Shown here: piece by piece, positions 35,694 through 43,221 of the stretch
Layout of the letters: the number at the start of each line of letters is the position of its first letter
Numbering within the stretch: position 1 is the first letter of the stretch
Assembly: GCA_964605665.1 (NCBI GenBank)
Contig: CAZSDP010000012.1
Span: forward strand, 59,487 to 123,486
Reading direction: 5' to 3'
DNA from: CAZSDP01 sp964605665
GTDB lineage: Bacteria; Planctomycetota; UBA8108; UBA1146
Length of the DNA stretch: 64,000 nucleotides
Translations under genes and position numbers: made by a program
The notes under the pieces: model-generated
Told to the model about the DNA's origin: nothing
The model's input: the letters and a program-made list of their open reading frames with translations, nothing else
Database searches by the model: none

Positions 35694-36584
35694 TTGCCGA
35701 AGACCCTTCGTAGTATGACCGGCTTCGGGGCCGGTTGCCGAGTTGATGGTGCAATCCAGGTTCAAGTCGAGCTGCGCTCGGTGAACCATCGCTACCTGAA
35801 GATTTCGGCCCATGTCCCCGAGGAGCTCGCTTGGTCGCAACATCAAATCGAGCAATGGATTCGCGCTGGAGTCGAGCGAGGCTCGATCAGCGTATCGATC
35901 GACGTCGATCTGAAGAGCCACCCATCTCGTTCAGTACTCGATGAGAATCGACTTGAGACTCTCTGGACCGAAGTGGCAGCGGTCCGCGATCGGATTGCTC
36001 CCGAACAGGAGATTCGCATCTCGGAGTTGCTGGCAATTCCGGGGATCGTCTCTACAGAGGATCCAGTTGGGGACCGCGACGAATTACTGCCGGTGATCGA
36101 AGGAGCAGTGGATGACGCGATCGCCGCTCTCCGTGAGATGCAAGCGCGAGAAGGTGAACATCTTCGGGAGGAACTGAGCCGGATCACCATCGACCTGAGA
36201 GCCTCATTGTCCAAAGTTGAAGAGCAGCTCCCGGCGACCGCGGAGGAGAACCGTGATCGCTACCGTGCCAAGGTGCAAGAACTCCTGCAGGGCCTCGAGG
36301 TCGAGGTGGAGGCGGGAGACCTCTGGCGTGAAGTGGCGATCTTGGCAGAAAAGGCGGACGTCACCGAAGAGCTGGGAAGACTGCGGGGGCATCTCGAACA
36401 ATTTTCGCAGCTGTTGACGGCTGGGGGACGAGTGGGGCGTCGGCTCGATTTCCTCACTCAAGAGATGTTCCGAGAAGCGAACACGATGACGGCCAAGTTG
36501 AATCGTTACGAACTCTCCCAGGAAGTCGTTGCAGCGAAGGCTGAGATCGACCGCTTGAGAGAGCAGATTCAAAACATCGAGTAG
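35694..36584 (+). CDS. yicC: YicC/YloC family endoribonuclease-like protein
   Basis: The 296-residue protein has the YicC N-terminal signature SMTGFGAG, the central VELRSVNHRYLKI and the C-terminal DUF1732 segment (GRRLDFLTQEMFREANTM). Family members act as endoribonucleases in RNA turnover. The TTG at 35694 follows GGAGG by ten bases; ATG 35715 would remove the first seven residues. The next gene is gmk, the standard neighbour. Confidence 0.9.
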   Translation: MPKTLRSMTGFGAGCRVDGAIQVQVELRSVNHRYLKISAHVPEELAWSQHQIEQWIRAGVERGSISVSIDVDLKSHPSRSVLDENRLETLWTEVAAVRDRIAPEQEIRISELLAIPGIVSTEDPVGDRDELLPVIEGAVDDAIAALREMQAREGEHLREELSRITIDLRASLSKVEEQLPATAEENRDRYRAKVQELLQGLEVEVEAGDLWREVAILAEKADVTEELGRLRGHLEQFSQLLTAGGRVGRRLDFLTQEMFREANTMTAKLNRYELSQEVVAAKAEIDRLREQIQNIE

Positions 36585-36620
36585 GACTCGAACGCGATCG
36601 AAGGAGGTCGGAGGAGTTCA

Positions 36621-37193
36621 GTGGTGGACGAAAGTGGAAGCGGACGACTGGTGGTCCTTTCAGGTCCTTCAGGAGCGGGCAAGACGACCGCGTGCGATCG
36701 ACTCCAAGCAGATCCGGCGATTACCCGGGCCATCACCGCGACGACTCGAGCCCCCCGAGCAGGGGAAGTGGATGGTGTTCACTATTTCTTCTTCGACGAA
36801 GAGAGCTTTCGCAAAGGGATCGAGGAAGGGAAGTTTCTCGAACATGCCGAGGTGCATGGGCGTTTCTACGGGACTCCGAAGGAGCACCTGGAAGAGCTGA
36901 TCGCTTCGGGACGAACGGTACTTCTCTCGATCGATGTGCAAGGAGCTGAGGAGTTGATGGATCGCCGAGTTCCGGCGATTTACATCTTTCTCGAGCCACC
37001 GAGTTTGGATGAACTGAAAAGACGTCTCGTGGATCGTGCGTCCGACGACTCTGAGACGATCGAATTGAGATTGAAGAATGCCTTGGATGAGATGGCACGC
37101 AGAGATCGGTACGACCACTGCATTGTGAACGACGATCTCGATCGTGCCGTTGATGAAATCCTTGGCTTGATTGGTGAGGGTACGGCTTCATAA
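36621..37193 (+). CDS. gmk: Guanylate kinase
   Basis: The 190-residue enzyme phosphorylates GMP to GDP. The P-loop is LSGPSGAGKTT, with the GMP-binding TTRAPRAGEVDGVHYFF and the lid region RRLVDRASDD. GGAGGTCGGAGGAG lies upstream of GTG 36621. It sits between yicC and rpoZ as in many bacteria. Confidence 0.95.
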   Translation: MVDESGSGRLVVLSGPSGAGKTTACDRLQADPAITRAITATTRAPRAGEVDGVHYFFFDEESFRKGIEEGKFLEHAEVHGRFYGTPKEHLEELIASGRTVLLSIDVQGAEELMDRRVPAIYIFLEPPSLDELKRRLVDRASDDSETIELRLKNALDEMARRDRYDHCIVNDDLDRAVDEILGLIGEGTAS

Positions 37194-37350
37194 GAAGAGT
37201 GCCCCGCCAACACACCTGAAGCGCTCTGCGGTTCAGGCTTTAATGGTGAACTGATCGACACCGGTCGAGTGTTGAGGCAGTGAGAGCCGAAGCGGCGGAT
37301 GTTTCCGCTTCCGCGTCTCTTCACTCCCGAGGCCGGAGAAAGGAGCACAC

Positions 37351-37707
37351 ATGCTCGATGTCGAACTCGAGGATCAACTGATCCTCAAAGTGGGTGGCAA
37401 GCTGGTCCTCACTTCGCTGATGCAAAAGCGATTGGTCGAATTGAAGCGAGGCGCTCGAGCTCTCGTGGAAGTCGATAATCCGAAGGATCTGCAGAGTGTT
37501 GTCGTCCAGGAGATTCTCCAGGACAAGATCGAGTTGGCCGCTCGAGTGGAGTGCGATCCGAACTTCATGGAGGACGCCCGAAAGCTCGCTCCGGTGGACG
37601 AAAAAACCGGAGAAGAAAAAGAGATCTACGGATCCGACCTCAAGCGGATCAAAGAAGCTCGGATCAAGGAGCTCTCCGCGTTCCTCAATCCGACCAAGGA
37701 CAGTTAG
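37351..37707 (+). CDS. rpoZ: RNA polymerase omega subunit (RpoZ)
   Basis: The 118-residue protein has the omega core GKLVLTSLMQKRLVELKRGA followed by AL VEV, matching the helix pair that wraps the beta-prime C-terminus. The place after gmk and before coaC fits rpoZ. The rest diverges from well-known omega proteins and carries a charged C-terminal half. GAAAGGAG precedes ATG 37351. Confidence 0.8.
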   Translation: MLDVELEDQLILKVGGKLVLTSLMQKRLVELKRGARALVEVDNPKDLQSVVVQEILQDKIELAARVECDPNFMEDARKLAPVDEKTGEEKEIYGSDLKRIKEARIKELSAFLNPTKDS

Positions 37708-37947
37708 TATCAGGATAGTTCAGCTGAGAGAGTTGGAAGCCCTCGATCTCATCGCGTGAGCTAGATCGACTTCCTCGTTGAGGGCGCGACTCTCCAGCTT
37801 GAGGTGATCGGTGAAGTGTGGGTCCGCAGTGCAGTGTTGCACCGTGGACCCCGCTTCATGTTCCCCCGAGTTTCGTGCCGCGGTTGTAGGGCTTCGTGTC
37901 CCGATGATGGCGGGACGGAGTGTTGCGGAGTGAGAGAGGAGTTGTCA
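37708..37947 (+). other. Intergenic region between rpoZ and coaC
   Basis: This 240-base stretch has no clear gene. The coaC frame is open upstream to 37804, but that translation is cysteine-rich and not part of the family, so it is treated as untranslated. Confidence 0.45.
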
Positions 37948-38511
37948 GTGAGTACTTCGAACTTCTCCGACAAGACGGTTCTTCTCGGAGTCTCCGGTGG
38001 AATCTCCGCCTATAAGGTGGTCGAGCTCGCTTCGCGATGGACTCAAGAAGGTGCGAGAGTGCGCACCTTGCTCACTCCAGCAGCGACAAAGTTTGTGACT
38101 CCGTTGACCTTTGCTTCCGTCACTCGCCAACCCGCCCTCAGTGAAGTTTGGCGAACCGATCTCGACAGTGGAAAACCGGAGCACATCGAGACGGGGTTTG
38201 AAGCGGATGTATTTGTGATCGCCCCTGCGACAGCAGATCTGATCGCACGCCTCGCGGCGGGGCTAGCAAATGACATCTTGACCGTTTCGTGGTTGGCATA
38301 CGATGGTCCGACCGTCCTCGCTCCCGCGATGAATGACAAGATGTGGGCTCATCCCTCGGTGGCAAGAAACCTCCAGACTCTTCGGGAGTGGGGAGTCACC
38401 ATTGTGGAACCGGAGTCGGGACACCTCGCTTGTGGTTCCGTAGGACCGGGGCGACTCGCCCACCTCGATGCCATCGAAGAAGTGGTGAGCAGAGTCCTCT
38501 CTCCTCGTTGA
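37948..38511 (+). CDS. coaC: Phosphopantothenoylcysteine decarboxylase (CoaC, stand-alone)
   Basis: The 187-residue flavoprotein decarboxylates phosphopantothenoylcysteine in coenzyme A synthesis. Features are LLGVSGGISAYKVVEL, the FMN region APATADLIARLAAGLAND, the PAMN motif in APAMNDKMW and the substrate-clamp GHLACGSVGPGRL. It is the CoaC half only; the ligase half is the next gene. GAGGA with seven-base spacing supports GTG 37948. Confidence 0.92.
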   Translation: MSTSNFSDKTVLLGVSGGISAYKVVELASRWTQEGARVRTLLTPAATKFVTPLTFASVTRQPALSEVWRTDLDSGKPEHIETGFEADVFVIAPATADLIARLAAGLANDILTVSWLAYDGPTVLAPAMNDKMWAHPSVARNLQTLREWGVTIVEPESGHLACGSVGPGRLAHLDAIEEVVSRVLSPR

Positions 38512-38533
38512 GTCGGAAAAGGTGGGGATTTCA

Positions 38534-39160
38534 GTGACTCGAGTCTTATTGGTGACTGCCGGCCCGAGCCGTGAGTATTTCGATGACGTTCGCTTTCTAT
38601 CGAACGCCGCCTCAGGTTCCCTCGGGATCGCCATCGCGGCGGAGGGATATCGTCGAGGTTGGGAGGTCCACATCGCGCTCGGACCGACGCACTTGGCTCC
38701 GTCTCCGGAAGTGACCGTGCATCCGTTTGTTTCGGCGGAGGATCTCGACCGGATCTGCACCGAGCTGTGGCCGAGGGTGGACGCATTTGTCGCAACTGCT
38801 GCAGTTTGCGACTACCGGCCTGCGCACCGAATTCCCGGGAAGAGAAAAAAGGGGAAAGAAGACTGGCAACCGGAACTCACTCGGACACCTGACGTTCTGG
38901 CGCGCAGAGGTCTTGAGAAGGGTGAGCGTACGATTGTCGGTTTCTCATTGGAATCCGGTGAAGGGCCCGACGAAGCACACCGGAAGCTCGTGAAAAAGAA
39001 CCTCGATCTGATACTCTGGAACACCCCGAGTAACCTCGGATCGTCCGAAGGGCGATACGTCATGGTGGAGCCCGGGGGGAGGACGCGAGCACTTGGACTT
39101 CTACCGAAGGAGTCAGTTGCCGCGGAAGTCCTCGAATTCCTGGGCGAAGGAAGGGCCTGA
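38534..39160 (+). CDS. coaB: Phosphopantothenate-cysteine ligase (CoaB, stand-alone)
   Basis: The 208-residue protein is the CTP- or ATP-dependent ligase that joins phosphopantothenate and cysteine. The start LLVTAGPSREYFDDVRFLSN and SGSLGIAIA match the CoaB dimer and nucleotide region; ATAAVCDYRP and RTPDVLARRG follow the family pattern. In most bacteria CoaB is fused C-terminally to CoaC; here the genes are separate, 22 bases apart. GTG 38534 has AGGTGGGG upstream. Confidence 0.88.
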   Translation: MTRVLLVTAGPSREYFDDVRFLSNAASGSLGIAIAAEGYRRGWEVHIALGPTHLAPSPEVTVHPFVSAEDLDRICTELWPRVDAFVATAAVCDYRPAHRIPGKRKKGKEDWQPELTRTPDVLARRGLEKGERTIVGFSLESGEGPDEAHRKLVKKNLDLILWNTPSNLGSSEGRYVMVEPGGRTRALGLLPKESVAAEVLEFLGEGRA

Positions 39161-39191
39161 CGCCGCGGGCCCTTCCGCCCGTTGGGGAGTG

Positions 39192-41783
39192 ATGAGCCGA
39201 TCCAAGTCGCGCGCAACTCGAAAGAGTTCCGAGTCTTCTCGAGGGGCCGTCGCGCTCACTCGAGCTGAGGGCCATGAGCTTCGCAATGAAGTCATCGCCC
39301 TCTTTCTCCTCGCATTGACCGCCTTCTTCTTCCTCGCTCTCTACAGCGAACATGTTCAGATCCACCGCGGTACCAACAACAACATCTGTGGCAAGCTCGG
39401 TTCGCAACTCGCGGGATTGGTTCTCCGGTATTGCGGTGTCGTCTCGAGTTACTTCCTGGTCGGTGTTTTCGCGGTCTGGAGCTTGAGCGCGTTCTTTCGC
39501 AGTCAGATTCGCGGGTGGGGCTGGAAACTGGTCGGGTCGGTTCTACTCGTGGTCAGTGCCTCGACGTTGGAATGGCATCTCACCTCCGAGCCTCTGTTGG
39601 CGCCAGACTATCTGACTCGCGGGGGAGTCTACGGCGAGTTTTTTGGGGGGCTCTTCTACGATCTAGCGGGGCCGACCGGCACTGCCATCGTCACCGGTCT
39701 CCTGATGCTCGTGGGGATTCTACTGACCACAGATCTGCTGATTTCTCCCCTCGTATTCATGGTGCTTCGTCGTGGTGGTAGTGCCGCGCTGGAGGCTGGA
39801 AAGCGCGTTCCCTCTCTGCTGGAGAAAACGGGAAAAATCGCCGAGAAGATCAAGGACGCTCGCTCAGCTGCGACGCCTCGAGTGAAGCCTTCCAAACCGA
39901 AACAAAAGGAAGCTCCTAAGGAGCTGGAGGAGAGCGCGTCCGAATCTGAAGAAGACGATGAGTATGAATACGAGTACATCGAGGTCGATGAAGATGAACC
40001 CGATGACGAAGAGTACGAGTATGAAGAAGAAGAGGATGATGAAGAGGAAGAATATGATGACGACGAGTACGAGGAAGAGGATGAGCTCCATGCAGAGAGC
40101 GAACTAGAAGACGAGCCAGAAGAGGACGAAGAAGAATACGAGGAAGAGGAGGCGGAAGAGGAAGAAGAGGAGGAGGAAGAAGGGGAAGAAGAGCAGGCGG
40201 CGGTGGACGAGGAGAATCGCCCCGAACGCACGATTCGTTTGGCGAGTGAGTCCGCGCCGGCGGAGCCGGCCTTCACCATCGATGAGCAGCAGCTCACCTT
40301 CTCCGGGGTTTATCACTTCCCTCCAGTTCATTTCCTCGAAGATCCACCAAGGGTCGATCATGAAGAGGGGCGCGATGAACTGGATCGTACCGCTCAGAAA
40401 ATTGAAGACACCCTCGCTTCCTTCAAGATCGAAGCGAAAGTCCATAGCGTGCAACGTGGTCCGGTGATCACTCAATTCGAGGTTTCGCTCGCGGCAGGCA
40501 TCAAGGTGCACAAGATCGTGAGCCTCTCCGATGACCTCGCGATGGCCCTCTCCGCTCGAAGCGTTCGAGTTGTCGCCCCGATTCCTGGCAAGTCGACCGT
40601 GGGAATCGAGGTTCCCAATTCAAAACGAGAGCTCGTGGCGCTGAAGGAGTTGTTGCATTCCCGGGTGCACAAAGAAACGAACAGCGCGATTCCGCTCTTA
40701 TTGGGGAAAGACGCAGCCGGGGACGCGATGGTGGAAGATCTCACGAAGATGCCGCACCTCCTCATCGCGGGCTCGACCGGATCGGGAAAATCGGTTTGTA
40801 TCAACAGCATCATCGCTTCGATCTTGATGACGAAGAGTCCCGAAGATTTGAAGATGATCCTGGTCGATCCGAAGATGGTGGAACTCTCGAGTTTCGAAGA
40901 GATCCCCCATCTGCTCACCCCCGTGATCACCGATATGAAGAAGGCACCTGCTGCGCTCGACTGGTTGGTTCGGAAGATGGATCAGCGTTATGAGCTGCTA
41001 TCAAAGGCCGGGGTGCGGCACATCGATGACTACAACGCTCTTAGTAAGAAAGAGCAATTCGAGCGACTGACCGAAAAGATGAGTCACGAGGAAGCAGATG
41101 AGGCTCCGGAGCATCTCCCGTATATCGTCGTGATCGTCGATGAATTTGCAGACCTGATGATGACTGCCGCGAAAGAAGTCGAGAACAGCATCACGAGGCT
41201 CGCGCAAAAATCTCGAGCGGTTGGAATCCACGTGATCCTCGCGACCCAGCGACCCTCGGTGAATGTGATCACCGGGCTGATCAAAGCGAATCTACCCACC
41301 AGGATTTCGTTCATGGTGGCGAGCAAAGTCGACTCGCGGACAATTCTCGATCGCAATGGCGCCGAAAAATTGCTCGGCCAAGGTGACATGCTCTATGTCG
41401 GTCCTGGCACCTCTGAGCTGACACGGGCGCAATCGACATACATCTCCGATAAGGAGATCCGCAAGATCGTGAAGTTCCTGAAGAAGGAATCGCAGCCACA
41501 ATTTTCGAGTGAGATCGAAGGCTTCCTTGCCAGTGGAGGTGGTAGCGCTGGAGGCGGTAATGGGGTTGTGGAGGACGATTTATTCCCACAGGCTGTCACC
41601 ATCGTGTTGGAGAGTGGCAGGGCATCGACCACACTTCTTCAACGTCGATTGTCGATCGGTTATACGCGCGCGTCTCGTCTGATGGACATTATGGGAGATC
41701 AGGGAATCGTCGGTCCGTTCCGCGGGTCGAAACCCCGAGAGATTCTTATTTCGATCGATGATTGGAATCGCCGCGAGGAGTAA
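39192..41783 (+). CDS. ftsK: DNA translocase FtsK
   Basis: The 863-residue protein has an N-terminal membrane domain with about four helices (residues 35-200), a linker and the motor. Between about residues 245 and 340 the linker is almost pure Glu/Asp/Tyr, unlike the Pro/Gln-rich linkers of well-known FtsK. The motor has Walker A AGSTGSGKS, Walker B IVVIVDEFADLMM and the C-terminal gamma winged helix (RLSIGYTRASRLMDIMGDQG) that reads KOPS sequences. It resolves chromosome dimers at the septum. GGGGAG precedes ATG 39192. Confidence 0.94.
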   Translation: MSRSKSRATRKSSESSRGAVALTRAEGHELRNEVIALFLLALTAFFFLALYSEHVQIHRGTNNNICGKLGSQLAGLVLRYCGVVSSYFLVGVFAVWSLSAFFRSQIRGWGWKLVGSVLLVVSASTLEWHLTSEPLLAPDYLTRGGVYGEFFGGLFYDLAGPTGTAIVTGLLMLVGILLTTDLLISPLVFMVLRRGGSAALEAGKRVPSLLEKTGKIAEKIKDARSAATPRVKPSKPKQKEAPKELEESASESEEDDEYEYEYIEVDEDEPDDEEYEYEEEEDDEEEEYDDDEYEEEDELHAESELEDEPEEDEEEYEEEEAEEEEEEEEEGEEEQAAVDEENRPERTIRLASESAPAEPAFTIDEQQLTFSGVYHFPPVHFLEDPPRVDHEEGRDELDRTAQKIEDTLASFKIEAKVHSVQRGPVITQFEVSLAAGIKVHKIVSLSDDLAMALSARSVRVVAPIPGKSTVGIEVPNSKRELVALKELLHSRVHKETNSAIPLLLGKDAAGDAMVEDLTKMPHLLIAGSTGSGKSVCINSIIASILMTKSPEDLKMILVDPKMVELSSFEEIPHLLTPVITDMKKAPAALDWLVRKMDQRYELLSKAGVRHIDDYNALSKKEQFERLTEKMSHEEADEAPEHLPYIVVIVDEFADLMMTAAKEVENSITRLAQKSRAVGIHVILATQRPSVNVITGLIKANLPTRISFMVASKVDSRTILDRNGAEKLLGQGDMLYVGPGTSELTRAQSTYISDKEIRKIVKFLKKESQPQFSSEIEGFLASGGGSAGGGNGVVEDDLFPQAVTIVLESGRASTTLLQRRLSIGYTRASRLMDIMGDQGIVGPFRGSKPREILISIDDWNRREE

Positions 41784-41821
41784 GTCGGCGGAATCGATCA
41801 GCAGTGGGCTCGTTTGAACCT

Positions 41822-41850
41822 ACGGGATACTCGACTCTATCCCGTTTGAA
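41822..41850 (+). terminator. Weak terminator after ftsK
   Basis: ACGGGATA (41822-41829) pairs with TATCCCGT (41838-41845) over an eight-base loop; TTG follows. The T-tract is poor. Confidence 0.4.
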
Positions 41851-41880
41851 TCGCGGTAGTGGAGTGGAAAGGTGGATTCG

Positions 41881-42189
41881 ATGATCTGGGTGGGCAGCAT
41901 CGTTCTCGGAATTGTCATTCTAGGCATGGCGACCCTCGGCATGCTTCGCATTAGGGTCCCCAAGTCACTTGCGATACCCAGTGTTATTTAGAGTTTTGCT
42001 GTTTCGACCGGCATCTACCTGATCTGGCTGGCCAAGAACAACCTGCTGACGCAAAAAGAGGGATACATTGCCATGGGTGTTGGTGGGGGTGCCATTTGCC
42101 TGGGGATATTCCTTCTCGTCGTGGCATCTGTTTGTTTCGCCGCGGGGATCAACATTGTCGAAGGACGCGGGAAAGAGCGCGAAGATTGA
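41881..42189 (+). pseudogene. Small membrane-protein gene interrupted by TAG
   Basis: ATG 41881 with AAAGGTGG upstream opens a frame that runs to TGA 42187, broken once by TAG at 41989-41991 (codon 37). Both halves encode hydrophobic helices (IVLGIVILGMATLGM; GVGGGAICLGIFLLVVASVC), together a 101-residue protein with three probable membrane segments. No hairpin like that at 5368-5388 follows this stop. A CAG-to-TAG change or a base-call error would explain it. The family is unknown. Confidence 0.6.
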
Positions 42190-42267
42190 TTCGACGATGG
42201 TCTGTTCGGCTGACCATCGGTTCTCAGCGGCTTCTCTCCGGTGACTTTGGCGGATGACTTCGGCGGA

Positions 42268-42909
42268 TTACTGACCTTTGACCGCGGCTCGGATTCCGTC
42301 GATCAACATCTGCATCCCGATGACAGCCAGTATCAGACCCATCAGCCGGCTCACGACATTGACGCCGTTTCGACCCACGACTCGCAAGATCGTCTCTCCA
42401 GACCGAAAGCAGACAAGGGTCGCCAGGCAGACCACGAAGAAGCTGATCAATGTGGTGACCATGTGAGCGATGGAATCCCCTGCCGCAAAGTTCATCGCCG
42501 TGGCGATCGTACCGGGACCAGCCAGGATCGGCATAGCGATCGGAGAGATCGCGATGGAGAGAGATGCGCTCTGGCTATCTTCCTGATCTGGATCACTGGG
42601 CGTGTGCACTTTTGAGTTTTCGCCGTGGAGCAAGCTGTATCCCACTGCGATCACCAGGAGTCCCCCCGTAATCCTAAAAGCGGTCAAGGTGATCCCGAAT
42701 AACTGCAACAGGGCGTGGCCGGCAAAAATGAATGCGGTGACGATCAAAAAGGCGGTCATCACCGACCGAAGTGCGATGCGATTTCGCATCTCTCGAGGCA
42801 TCTCGCTGGTCATGCCGAGGAAGATGGGCGTATTCGCCAACGGATTCATGATCGCGAAGAAACCGGCGAGAACGGTGAGTAGTTTTGAAAGCGAAATCTC
42901 GTCAAGCAT
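42268..42909 (-). CDS. MarC family membrane protein
   Basis: The 213-residue protein has six predicted membrane helices and the MarC hallmarks FAIMNPLANTPIFLG and SPIAMPILAGPGTIATAM. The function of MarC proteins is unsettled; an early link to multiple antibiotic resistance was withdrawn. ATG 42909 fits the family start; the frame extends to 43014 but has no support there. The upstream minus-strand neighbour is a 60-residue membrane protein 47 bases away. Confidence 0.87.
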   Translation of the reverse strand: MLDEISLSKLLTVLAGFFAIMNPLANTPIFLGMTSEMPREMRNRIALRSVMTAFLIVTAFIFAGHALLQLFGITLTAFRITGGLLVIAVGYSLLHGENSKVHTPSDPDQEDSQSASLSIAISPIAMPILAGPGTIATAMNFAAGDSIAHMVTTLISFFVVCLATLVCFRSGETILRVVGRNGVNVVSRLMGLILAVIGMQMLIDGIRAAVKGQ

Positions 42910-42956
42910 CGGCGGGGTCCAATCGCGCTCTTTTTCAGATTGTAAGTTTGGGTCTT

Positions 42957-43139
42957 CTAGCTGAACATCTCGAGAATCAATTCCCAGATCGGTACGAATC
43001 GCCCGATGATCCAACCGACTAGCCCACCGCTAAGTCCAACCAACGCCTTCGAGATCACAGTGTCACCGATCCAGTTCGACAACACGATCCCGATCGCGAA
43101 TCCCAGCAGAGTGCAGAAGACGATCCAGATCCGTTTCAT
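42957..43139 (-). CDS. Small Gly-rich membrane protein
   Basis: The 60-residue protein has two membrane segments (IWIVFCTLLGFAIGIVL and ALVGLSGGLVGWIIGRFV). AGGAG sits five bases before ATG 43139. No family recognised. It lies between the secreted phosphodiesterase gene and marC on the same strand. Confidence 0.6.
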   Translation of the reverse strand: MKRIWIVFCTLLGFAIGIVLSNWIGDTVISKALVGLSGGLVGWIIGRFVPIWELILEMFS

Positions 43140-43221
43140 GGCTACTCCTGCAGATGGAATCGGTGCGATCACTCAGTGAGACGTGGACCGCTGCTGGTCC
43201 CAATCTCGTGATGGTCGAGGA

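Noticed and set aside
39864..40297. Minus-strand ORFs rich in Ser/Leu/Phe across the ftsK linker
   Set aside because: They are mirror frames of the repetitive acidic GAA/GAG/GAT codons of ftsK.
41881..42189. Reading TAG as pyrrolysine
   Set aside because: No pyl genes or methylamine methyltransferase context; a nonsense change is simpler.
42241..42615. 124-codon Asp/His-rich plus-strand ORF
   Set aside because: Antisense to marC; no homology and unlikely composition.
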